Source: Hydrogenovibrio sp. UBA650
GTDB lineage: Bacteria > Pseudomonadota > Gammaproteobacteria > Thiomicrospirales > Thiomicrospiraceae
Direction of reading: 5' to 3'
Assembly (NCBI GenBank): GCA_002299245.1
Contig: DBOI01000100.1
Coordinates: 1 to 34,676, forward strand
DNA: 34,676 bases
A model generated the notes under the pieces. It searched no databases, had not been told where the DNA came from, and saw only the letters and a list, made by a program, of their open reading frames with translations. Each line of letters starts with the position of its first letter. Positions within the stretch are counted from its first letter, which is position 1. Made by a program: the position numbers and the translations under genes. Positions 25,108 through 31,922 of the stretch are shown piece by piece.

Positions 25108-25848
25108 ATGGCTAAACAGGAAACGATTTATGGCCTGCATGCGGTTGAGAAGTTCATTAAGCAATCTCCTCAGTCTGTTTACAGCGTCTGCTTTCTAAAA
25201 GGTAAGTTAAATAAACGTCAGCAGTCACTGTACGATCAGGCCAAATCCCTTGGTTTAAATATTCAACAGGTATCTAAATCAGCTTTTAACCGTGTTGATG
25301 GTAATCACCAGGGGGTGATGGCGGATGTGGCTAAGCAAGCTGACCTAACTGAGTCTGATCTTAAACAGCTGATTGAAAATACATCTAATCCACTCTTTAT
25401 CTTTTTGGATGAAGTTCAGGACCCTCATAACCTGGGTGCAATCTTAAGAACCGCGGATGCCGTGGGTGCCCATGCGGTGATTATTCCTAAACATAACTCT
25501 GTGGGTATGAATTCTACGGTTCGAAAGGTTGCCTCTGGGGCCGCTGATAATGTGAGACTCATTGTGGTCTCAAACTTGGTTCGAACTCTAAAGGATATGC
25601 AGCAAGAGGGAATGTGGATGATCGGTTTGGCAGGAGAGACCGACCAAACCATCTATGATCATGACCTGACAGGTTCAATTGGGATTGTGATGGGAACCGA
25701 AGGCAGTGGTTTGCGCAGGCTTACAAAGGAGGCCTGTGATCACTTGGCGGCTATCCCAATGGTTGGCGTAGTTGAGAGCTTGAATGTCTCTGTGGCCACA
25801 GGTGTTGCTGTTTATGAAGCCTTTAGACAACGTCAGATGAAGCAATAG
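25108..25848 (+). CDS. rlmB: 23S rRNA (guanosine-2251-2'-O)-methyltransferase
   Basis: This SpoU-class enzyme methylates G2251 in the P-loop of 23S rRNA. The 246-residue protein has an N-terminal substrate-binding domain (IYGLHAVEKFI) and the knotted SPOUT domain, with its motifs LDEVQDPHNLGAILRTA, VMGTEGSGLRRL and PMVGVVESLNVSVATGVAVYE in order. It follows rnr by 9 bp and is co-transcribed. Its 3' end meets the convergent kinase-Rieske gene across a perfect 10-bp hairpin. Confidence 0.97.
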   Translation: MAKQETIYGLHAVEKFIKQSPQSVYSVCFLKGKLNKRQQSLYDQAKSLGLNIQQVSKSAFNRVDGNHQGVMADVAKQADLTESDLKQLIENTSNPLFIFLDEVQDPHNLGAILRTADAVGAHAVIIPKHNSVGMNSTVRKVASGAADNVRLIVVSNLVRTLKDMQQEGMWMIGLAGETDQTIYDHDLTGSIGIVMGTEGSGLRRLTKEACDHLAAIPMVGVVESLNVSVATGVAVYEAFRQRQMKQ

Positions 25849-25873
25849 CTTTTTGGCGGTTTACGCCAAAAAG
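25849..25873. repeat. Perfect 10-bp stem-loop at the rlmB / kinase-Rieske junction
   Basis: CTTTTTGGCG-GTTTA-CGCCAAAAAG is a perfect inverted repeat spanning the 12-bp gap and the last codons of the kinase-Rieske gene. Neither strand has a T-tract on the 3' side of the stem, so it is not a standard terminator. It may still stabilise the ends of both convergent mRNAs. Confidence 0.6.
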
Positions 25874-27054
25874 ATATCCCCATTTTCTTCGACTTCTACG
25901 TCGACCATTTGCAATGATTCATCCCAACATGGCCCTTCAACACAAAGGCCGTCTTCTATATTGAAAAAGGCATCGTGAACAGAGCATTTCATGGTTTTTT
26001 CAAATGGATTGATATCGACTTTATAGGCTTCGTTTAAAGGTACGTCTTGGTGTGGGCAGTTGTTTAAGTAGCAACGTACACCATCTTCAAAGCGTACCAG
26101 TATCAACGAGCGTCCATCATCACTTTCAACAACAGTTGTCTTTGCCTGACTCAGTTGTTTATAGTTAGCCAGAGGTTTTCTCTCAATCGTGCTGTCCTGA
26201 ACATTATCCAAGCCATGTTGTTGACACTTTTGCGCAGCTAAGGTGTTGGCAAAAGATACCGCAGAATCTAACGGTTGTTTCTCAGCAAGAGCGTGAATAA
26301 CACCTGCGTTAAATGTATCGCCAGCTCCAAGAGTATCGATCACCTTGTGGAGTTTAATCGCTGCTATATGGCCAATATCACCATTGATGGGTTTGTACCA
26401 AGCGCCTTGCTCTCCCCAGGTACAGACAAGGTTTACGTTCGGTAAATCTAGGCTTTCAAGTAATGAGTTTCCATCCTTAAAGCCTTTGGCAGTTGCGTAG
26501 TGGTGCGAAAAAATAATCAGATTTACACTTTCAAAAACGGCTTCAATTCCTGGACGAGGCTTTTCAACTTCGAGCGATATCGGCTGATGAGTTAAAAAGG
26601 TTTTGGCGATGTTTATCATTCCAGGAAGTTGTTCCATATTGCGGCCCTCAAAGTGCAGCCAGTCATACTCTTCGATTTCAATCTTGGCAAAAAAATCAAA
26701 GCTAACTTCTGGAAGATCACGATAGTGCACAATGGTTCTACTGCCATTAGCATTGTTCAAGTTAATGTAGGAGGTCGGCGTTCGGCCCTTGATAAATTTC
26801 TGAATGTGCTCGGTATTGATGTTGCGATCTTTGAGATCGTTTAGTAGCATTTTTGCTTCGCTGTCAGCAGCAACAGTTGAACAGATTGCAGTGTTGTGTC
26901 CAAGTTGATTTAAAATGTAAAGACTATTGTTGACATTTCCACCTGTTGCTACGTGTTTGTCTGAAGCACGAATCTCTTGGTTTTCTTTTGGATGGTGGTC
27001 AACATTCAGAATAACGTCTAAAACTGCATTTCCAATGCCTAAAATTCTGGCCAT
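25861..27054 (-). CDS. Ketohexokinase-like PfkB sugar kinase fused to a Rieske [2Fe-2S] domain
   Basis: One uninterrupted 397-residue frame joins two domains. Residues 1-290 are a PfkB/ribokinase-family kinase that closely resembles eukaryotic ketohexokinase: PKENQEIR, ATGGNVNNS (38-44), NGSRTIVHYRDLP, WLHFEGRN, SLEVEKPR, and the ATP/catalytic motif DTLGAGDTFNAG with base D246. Residues 302-397 are a Rieske-type ferredoxin domain with both cluster motifs intact: C333-P-H335 in NNCPHQDVPL and C357-S-V-H360 in MKCSVHDAFF, then DGLCVEGPC. A short linker joins them. The kinase part predicts phosphorylation of fructose or a related sugar; a redox-sensing or electron-carrying role for the Rieske part is inference. 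The start at ATG 27054 has GGA 8 nt upstream. No metabolic partner genes are adjacent. Confidence 0.9.
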   Translation of the reverse strand: MARILGIGNAVLDVILNVDHHPKENQEIRASDKHVATGGNVNNSLYILNQLGHNTAICSTVAADSEAKMLLNDLKDRNINTEHIQKFIKGRTPTSYINLNNANGSRTIVHYRDLPEVSFDFFAKIEIEEYDWLHFEGRNMEQLPGMINIAKTFLTHQPISLEVEKPRPGIEAVFESVNLIIFSHHYATAKGFKDGNSLLESLDLPNVNLVCTWGEQGAWYKPINGDIGHIAAIKLHKVIDTLGAGDTFNAGVIHALAEKQPLDSAVSFANTLAAQKCQQHGLDNVQDSTIERKPLANYKQLSQAKTTVVESDDGRSLILVRFEDGVRCYLNNCPHQDVPLNEAYKVDINPFEKTMKCSVHDAFFNIEDGLCVEGPCWDESLQMVDVEVEENGDIFLA

Positions 27055-27337
27055 TTAGTTTTCCATTGGGTTTTTCATTAAAAATTCGACAAAAGTATGA
27101 CTTTTATTTTGGCAGCCATTTTATGGAGAAAATTCTAACATAGCCACAAGATCTCTGCATTTGCAGACATAATCAGCATACAGTGAATAAATAGGCTCTA
27201 TTCTCTCTTTATGTAAATCTCATTGTTAATTTTTTAAGCTAATGTTGTTTGTAATGATTTCATCTTAAGTGTTTGAATAATATAGTTTTATTTTATTTTT
27301 CTTGCCAGCAGGGTTTTAGCCTTGTAATTAAGTTTTA

Positions 27338-27360
27338 TTTTCCACAGAAACTGTGGATAA
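27338..27360. promoter_or_regulatory. Inverted pair of DnaA boxes upstream of fnr
   Basis: TTTTCCACA (27338-27346, one mismatch) faces TGTGGATAA (27352-27360), the exact complement of the consensus TTATCCACA. They form the inverted repeat CCACAG-AAA-CTGTGG. The pair lies about 40-60 bp before a perfect TATAAT at 27399. A DnaA-responsive promoter is possible. A lone pair is too little for an origin. Confidence 0.45.
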
Positions 27361-27398
27361 CTCTGTGTGTAAACAAAACGATTGTCACTTAAATGCCT

Positions 27399-27404
27399 TA
27401 TAAT
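27399..27404 (+). promoter_or_regulatory. -10 element, possible fnr promoter
   Basis: This perfect TATAAT has no recognisable -35 at 16-18 bp, so it may need an activator or be weak. It would start transcription near 27411, just before a stem-loop at 27420-27442. Confidence 0.35.
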
Positions 27405-27419
27405 AGTCATAAATCTTTA

Positions 27420-27442
27420 AACTGCTTAAAAATTAGGCAGTT
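27420..27442 (+). repeat. Stem-loop in the probable fnr leader
   Basis: AACTGC / GCAGTT pair and extend inward by three A-T pairs and one G-U pair around an AAA loop. No T-tract follows. It may shape or protect the 5' end of the fnr transcript. Confidence 0.4.
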
Positions 27443-27581
27443 GCTTTGAGAGCCTCTATTACGAGTTTTATGGCCTATAAATACAAAAATCAGTAGAATT
27501 TTGGTTCTAAAGATGACAAAAAAAATAAACTCGTTAAAATCAGAGAGATACAAAAAAGAAAATTATTAAATTTGGGCTAAC

Positions 27582-28328
27582 ATGACTAAGATTAAATCTG
27601 CATTTAAGGCGAGTTGTTCAAACTGTGGGCTGCAAAAGATCTGTGTTCCCACTGGGTTGAAAAGGACTGATATTGATCAGTTGGATGAAATTGTTGATCG
27701 AAAGCCTCCCTACAAGAAAAATGAGTACCTTTATCAGGTTGGGCAAAAATTCAATTCTATTTTTGCTATCAGAGCCGGTGCAGTAAAACTGTTTACTTAT
27801 TCTGATTCAGGTGAAGAGATAGTTCATGGCTTTTGTCTAGCTGGTGATGTCGTTGGATTTGATGGCCTGGTCAATGAAGAATATACCTATAATGCGATCG
27901 CATTAGACACGACAAGTGTCTGTAACATGCCTTATGACCAGCTTGCTGATTTAGCGGTTAAAATACCTGACTTAAATCATCAGATAATGTCGGCTATGAG
28001 TAAGAAAATGTTTGACGACCGCATGCATTCCGAATTGCTCATTAAACGTAATGCTGATCAAAGGGTTGCTCACTTTATCTGGAATATGGCGGAACGCTTT
28101 AGAAATCGCGGTTATGCCCATGATGAGTTTAGGTTGCCAATTCTACACCGTGATTTCGCCCTATACCTTGGGTTGACTCCTGAAACCGTATCACGCATTC
28201 TTGCTAAATTTAATTCCGAAGACATTGTCTGCTGGAAAAAGAAGCAAGTACAAATTTTCAATGAAACGGCATTAAAGAAAATTGCAGGTCTTGCTGAGGC
28301 TGATCCTGCTGGCCAGGAATTTGGCTAA
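27582..28328 (+). CDS. fnr: Oxygen-sensing transcription factor FNR
   Basis: This is a Crp/Fnr-family global regulator of anaerobic metabolism. The 248 residues carry the N-terminal cluster motif C12-x2-C15-x5-C21 and the fourth ligand C114 in TSVCNMPY. The 93-residue spacing between C21 and C114 equals that between C29 and C122 of E. coli FNR, so an oxygen-labile [4Fe-4S] cluster is expected. A cyclic-nucleotide-like beta barrel and dimer helix follow. The recognition helix is LGLTPETVSRILAKF, with E201, S204 and R205 at the FNR-specific positions that read TTGAT-N4-ATCAA. Such a site occurs just downstream, at 28361. The ribosome site is weak and the gene stands alone. Confidence 0.96.
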   Translation: MTKIKSAFKASCSNCGLQKICVPTGLKRTDIDQLDEIVDRKPPYKKNEYLYQVGQKFNSIFAIRAGAVKLFTYSDSGEEIVHGFCLAGDVVGFDGLVNEEYTYNAIALDTTSVCNMPYDQLADLAVKIPDLNHQIMSAMSKKMFDDRMHSELLIKRNADQRVAHFIWNMAERFRNRGYAHDEFRLPILHRDFALYLGLTPETVSRILAKFNSEDIVCWKKKQVQIFNETALKKIAGLAEADPAGQEFG

Positions 28329-28360
28329 AACCCTAGACAAAATGCTGATTTATCCAGTAC

Positions 28361-28402
28361 TTGATTTCAATCAATTCTAATTCTCTAAGGCTATGGTTTA
28401 AT
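28361..28402 (+). promoter_or_regulatory. Perfect FNR box with class II promoter
   Basis: TTGAT-TTCA-ATCAA (28361-28374) matches the FNR consensus exactly and is the only such site I found in the window. A TTTAAT -10 element lies at 28397-28402, predicting a start near 28409. That puts the box centre (28367.5) at -41.5, the classic position for FNR activation. No -35 is needed in this arrangement. Confidence 0.7.
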
Positions 28403-28408
28403 AAACAC

Positions 28409-28484
28409 ATGAGTGACGTAGTTCATTTACGTTATTTCATAATGTAGCCCGCTTACCCGGCCTTTTGGCCGGGGCCTTTTTGTT
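28409..28484 (+). ncRNA. Candidate FNR-activated small RNA downstream of fnr
   Basis: A transcript of about 75 nt is predicted from the FNR-controlled promoter to an intrinsic terminator. Its 5' part can fold as TGACGTA / TACGTTA around a 7-nt loop (one G-U pair). A single-stranded stretch of about 20 nt follows (TTCATAATGTAGCCCGCTTA), and the 3' end is the GC-rich terminator stem with a TTTTTGTTT tail. This is the layout of an Hfq-type regulatory RNA. It does not resemble E. coli FnrS in sequence, so a functional analogy is inference only. A 12-codon ORF (28409-28447) begins at the predicted first base and is the main alternative reading. Confidence 0.5.
28456..28484 (+). terminator. Intrinsic terminator of the small RNA (and possibly fnr)
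   Basis: A GC-rich stem, CCCGGCC / GGCCGGG, closes a TTTT loop and is followed by GCC and TTTTTGTTT. It is the first strong terminator after fnr, 128 bp past its stop. Confidence 0.85.
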
Positions 28485-28651
28485 TCTGCTATCCCTTTGC
28501 AGAATAAAATCCTTCACAAAGTCTTTTAAAAAGTAAACAAAATAGCTTTTTTCTAATTCCAGTTCTGGTTTTTTCAGATTATTGAGGTATGATTAGACCA
28601 AGTAAATTTTAACCCTTTTGAATTAGCTAGCTTAAGTTTTAGGAAAATATT

Positions 28652-29179
28652 ATGTCGGTAAAAAATCTTTCTCAATTGTTTATGGTAGGTGTTATTGGTC
28701 TTACGTTAGTTGGGTGTAGCTCAACGCCAAAAACTGAAGACTCTTCAGATAATAAGGCTAAAGCAACTCAGCAGGTAGAAGCTGATGTTGATGCTGCCAA
28801 GCGTGCAGCAGCTGAAAGAGCAGCCGCTGAACTTGCAGAATTAAAAGCATCAATTGATGGAAAAGTCATTCATTTCGAGTTTGACCGTTACGAAATTAGC
28901 AGTGAAGATTATGCATTGATTAAAGCTAATGCTGACTATATGTCAATGAAATCAGATTTAACGGTGACTGTAAATGGTTATGCTGATGAACGCGGTACTC
29001 GAGAGTACAACCTAGCCCTTGGTGAACGTCGTGCAATGGCAGTCAAAAATGCTTTGATCGCTGAAGGAGTCAGCCCAAGCAGAATCAGTACTGTTAGCTT
29101 CGGTGAAGATAACCCTGTTGATGATGGTCACACGGAAGCAGCATGGTCTAAAAACCGTCGAGCAGAATTCGTATATTAA
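28652..29179 (+). CDS. pal: Peptidoglycan-associated lipoprotein Pal
   Basis: Pal is an outer-membrane lipoprotein of the Tol-Pal system that ties the outer membrane to peptidoglycan. The 175-residue protein has a lipoprotein signal with lipobox LVGC (Cys22), an Ala/Glu-rich linker of about 40 residues, and an OmpA-like domain. That domain contains HFEFDRYEISSED, VNGYADERGTREYNLALGERRA and a C-terminal NRRAEFVY. A good AGGA site precedes the ATG. Unlike the usual arrangement, no tolQRAB or cpoB gene is adjacent; it stands alone between fnr and pepN with its own terminator. Confidence 0.93.
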   Translation: MSVKNLSQLFMVGVIGLTLVGCSSTPKTEDSSDNKAKATQQVEADVDAAKRAAAERAAAELAELKASIDGKVIHFEFDRYEISSEDYALIKANADYMSMKSDLTVTVNGYADERGTREYNLALGERRAMAVKNALIAEGVSPSRISTVSFGEDNPVDDGHTEAAWSKNRRAEFVY

Positions 29180-29202
29180 GCCATTACTGGTTTTTTCTTT
29201 TC

Positions 29203-29235
29203 AAAGCCTTTCTGCCTAGAGCAGAAAGGCTTTTT
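29203..29235 (+). terminator. Intrinsic terminator of pal
   Basis: A 13-bp stem, AAAGCCTTTCTGC / GCAGAAAGGCTTT, closes a 5-nt loop and runs into a T-tract. It lies 23 bp after the pal stop and just before pepN. Confidence 0.9.
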
Positions 29236-29257
29236 TACTTTATAGCAGACAGAAATC

Positions 29258-31894
29258 ATGAAAACAGATACACCAGTTATCCACCATCTAAAAGATTATC
29301 AGGCTTCTGATTTTCAAATTGACTCCATTTACTTACAGTTTGAGTTATTGCCAGAGGCGACCCTTGTAACTAACAGCATGGAGGTTAGCCTTGATAATAA
29401 GGTAGAGTCAATTCTACTGGATGGCGAACAGCTAGAGTTAATTGCCGTAAGTTTAGATGGAAATAATATTCTTGATCAATGTAAGCAGACGGATGAATCA
29501 CTCAGCATTCCTACAAGTGGTAAAAGTCAGTTTAGACTCGAGATAAAAACTCAGATTTCGCCACAGACGAATACGGCATTGGAAGGTCTCTACCGTACTA
29601 GCGGAAATTACTGTACTCAGTGTGAGGCGGAAGGTTTTAGGAAGATCACCTTTTTCCCGGATAGACCGGATATTCTGACCCTTTTTACAACCAAAATCAT
29701 TGCCAATAAATCTGAGAATGCGGTGTTATTGTCCAACGGTAACTTGATTGAAACTGGTGAACTTGCCGATAATAAACACTATGCCGTTTGGCGAGATCCA
29801 TTTAAAAAGCCCTGTTATCTGTTTGCTTTGGTGGCTGGTAATCTTGAGGTAATTGAAGACACTTTTCAAACTGCAGATGATCGTACCGTTGAGCTAAAAA
29901 TATATGTAGAACCACAAAACGTCGATAAGTGTGATCACGCCATGGAGTCATTGAAAAATTCGATGAAATGGGATGAAGAGCGTTTTGGCCTTATCTATGA
30001 CCTGGACATCTATATGATTGTTGCGGTTGATGATTTCAACATGGGGGCGATGGAGAATAAGGGGTTGAATGTCTTTAACTCTAAGTTTGTGCTCGCCAAA
30101 CCTGAAACCGCTACCGACTTCGATTATGAAGGCATCGAAGCCGTAATAGGCCATGAATATTTTCATAACTGGACTGGTAACCGGGTTACCTGTCGTGACT
30201 GGTTTCAACTTACCTTAAAAGAAGGCTTGACTGTTTTCCGGGATCAAGAGTTTACTGCAGATATGCTGTCAGCTGAAGTCAAGCGAATTGAAGATGTCAG
30301 ACGCTTGCGCACTAATCAGTTTCCAGAAGATGCTGGTCCCATGTCTCATCCTATTCAGCCACAATCCTATATAGAGATGAATAATTTTTACACCATGACC
30401 GTCTACGAGAAAGGCGCCGAAATTGTGCGTCTTTACCATACTTTGCTGGGCGAGCAAGGTTTCAGAAAGGGCATGGATCTCTATTTTGATCGACATGATG
30501 GCGAGGCGGTTACGGTTGAATCCTTCAGAGATGCCATGGCAGATGCAAATCAGGTAGATCTTTCTCAGATGCACAACTGGTATATTCAGAATGGCACACC
30601 TCTGTTAAGTGTTGAAACTATTTATGACAAGGATAGCCAAATATTTAGTATTCAATGTGAGCAAACCATTCCACGCTTAAAGCATGAGGGCAAAGAAATC
30701 CTGCCGCTACTATTGCCATTGAAAGTCGCCTTGTTTTCTAATGAAGGCGTACAGTTGCCGCTTAAGTCAAATCAGCCTGCTATTTCTATCCATGAAAATG
30801 AAGCATTGTTGAGCTTTACTAAACAAAACCAGAGTTTTGTTTTTAATGATGTTGAGCAAGAGCCGGTTTTGTCAATTTTGAGAGGCTTCTCAGCACCGGT
30901 TAATTTAGATTATAGTCAGACCGACCAGCAACTAGCGACATTAGTTCAATATGATAGTGATAGCTTTGTCCGTTGGGAGTCAATGCAAACTCTTGCGCTA
31001 AGAGAGATAAAGCGCAATATAGAGCTTTATGAGGCCTCTCAATCAATGGTTTTGTCAGAATCATTTGCCAATGCCTTTGCGGGAGTTTTGGCTGATGACA
31101 ATATTAATCTTTCTCTCAAAGCACTGACACTATTATTGCCTGATCTAACCTATATTGGAGAGCAGTATCAACAGATGAATGTTGATGCGATTTATCATGT
31201 CCATAAGTGGCTGAAACAGAAATTGGCAGGCCACTATCAAGATCAACTATTAGAGCTTTACCAATCCTTAGCTGCCGATAACAAAAATTACCGTTATAAC
31301 GCCGATGATATCGCGGAAAGAAAGTTAAAAAATGTTTGCCTAAAATATCTCTTAGAGTTACCGGAATTTACTGAATTAGCGCAAAAGCAATATCGTCAAG
31401 GTCAAAATATGACGGATGTTTTGGCTGCACTAGAAGCGCTATCACATACTGATACTCCGCAGAGGCAAGAGTGTTTAGAAGATTTCTACAATAACTGGAG
31501 GCATGACCCTCTGGTTGTTGATAAATGGTTCAGCCTACAAGCAGGATCTCATCATGTTCACGCCTTAGAGCATGTTCAAAAGTTGGTAGAACATCCTGAT
31601 TTTAGTTACACCAATCCAAATCGGGTACGCAGCGTGCTTGGTGTGTTTGGAAGAATCAACTTACTCGGTTTTCACAGGCAGAACGGCAACGGCTATGAAT
31701 TCCTTGCTGAACAAGTTTTGAAACTAAATAAAATCAACCCTCAAGTCGCCGCGCGTATTGTTGCTCCCTTTACTCACTGGAAGCATTTAGATGGTGATAG
31801 GCAGCTGTTGATGAAACAGGCCTTGCAAACCATAATTGAGAGTAGCGACTTGTCCAAAGATGTTTACGAAATTGTTTCAAAATCATTGCACTAA
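29258..31894 (+). CDS. pepN: Aminopeptidase N
   Basis: This cytoplasmic zinc M1 peptidase removes N-terminal residues from peptides. The 878 residues are close to E. coli PepN (870). The substrate-binding motif GAMENKGLNVFN precedes the zinc site H299-E-x-x-H303 in GHEYFHNWTGN, with the third ligand Glu about 19 residues later in LTLKEGLTVFRD. The C-terminal superhelical domain is complete. The gene begins just after the pal terminator, with little room for a promoter beyond the preceding bases, and is followed after 28 bp by the LpoA-like gene. Confidence 0.97.
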   Translation: MKTDTPVIHHLKDYQASDFQIDSIYLQFELLPEATLVTNSMEVSLDNKVESILLDGEQLELIAVSLDGNNILDQCKQTDESLSIPTSGKSQFRLEIKTQISPQTNTALEGLYRTSGNYCTQCEAEGFRKITFFPDRPDILTLFTTKIIANKSENAVLLSNGNLIETGELADNKHYAVWRDPFKKPCYLFALVAGNLEVIEDTFQTADDRTVELKIYVEPQNVDKCDHAMESLKNSMKWDEERFGLIYDLDIYMIVAVDDFNMGAMENKGLNVFNSKFVLAKPETATDFDYEGIEAVIGHEYFHNWTGNRVTCRDWFQLTLKEGLTVFRDQEFTADMLSAEVKRIEDVRRLRTNQFPEDAGPMSHPIQPQSYIEMNNFYTMTVYEKGAEIVRLYHTLLGEQGFRKGMDLYFDRHDGEAVTVESFRDAMADANQVDLSQMHNWYIQNGTPLLSVETIYDKDSQIFSIQCEQTIPRLKHEGKEILPLLLPLKVALFSNEGVQLPLKSNQPAISIHENEALLSFTKQNQSFVFNDVEQEPVLSILRGFSAPVNLDYSQTDQQLATLVQYDSDSFVRWESMQTLALREIKRNIELYEASQSMVLSESFANAFAGVLADDNINLSLKALTLLLPDLTYIGEQYQQMNVDAIYHVHKWLKQKLAGHYQDQLLELYQSLAADNKNYRYNADDIAERKLKNVCLKYLLELPEFTELAQKQYRQGQNMTDVLAALEALSHTDTPQRQECLEDFYNNWRHDPLVVDKWFSLQAGSHHVHALEHVQKLVEHPDFSYTNPNRVRSVLGVFGRINLLGFHRQNGNGYEFLAEQVLKLNKINPQVAARIVAPFTHWKHLDGDRQLLMKQALQTIIESSDLSKDVYEIVSKSLH

Positions 31895-31922
31895 ATAAAG
31901 TCAAAATAGAGGTATTTTAATT

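Larger units (their letters stand above)
27055..27581. other. 527-bp intergenic region upstream of fnr
   Basis: This AT-rich region lies between divergent genes. It holds a 14-bp palindrome TCTGCATTTGCAGA (27154-27167), an inverted pair of DnaA-box-like sites (27338-27360), a perfect TATAAT (27399-27404) and a hairpin AACTGC...GCAGTT (27420-27442). No protein-coding frame worth calling was seen, and no FNR box, so obvious FNR autoregulation is absent. The fnr mRNA may carry a leader of about 170 nt if the TATAAT is used. Confidence 0.5.
28329..28651. other. 323-bp region between fnr and pal
   Basis: This gap holds the FNR box, the candidate small RNA and its terminator, listed separately. 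It also holds about 165 bp of AT-rich sequence before pal, with a TATGAT -10-like hexamer at 28588-28593 but no clear -35. No longer coding frame was seen. Confidence 0.5.

Noticed and set aside
25849..25873. Hairpin at the rlmB/kinase junction as an intrinsic terminator
   Set aside because: The T-run precedes the stem on each strand and an A-run follows, so the canonical stem plus U-tract is missing; kept only as a stem-loop.
27240..27262. FNR box in the fnr upstream region (ATGAT...ATC)
   Set aside because: The half-sites are 3 bp apart instead of 4 and the second half is wrong, so it does not match the consensus.
27338..27360. Replication origin near fnr
   Set aside because: Only two DnaA-like boxes and no array, unwinding element, or dnaA/dnaN/gidA neighbours.
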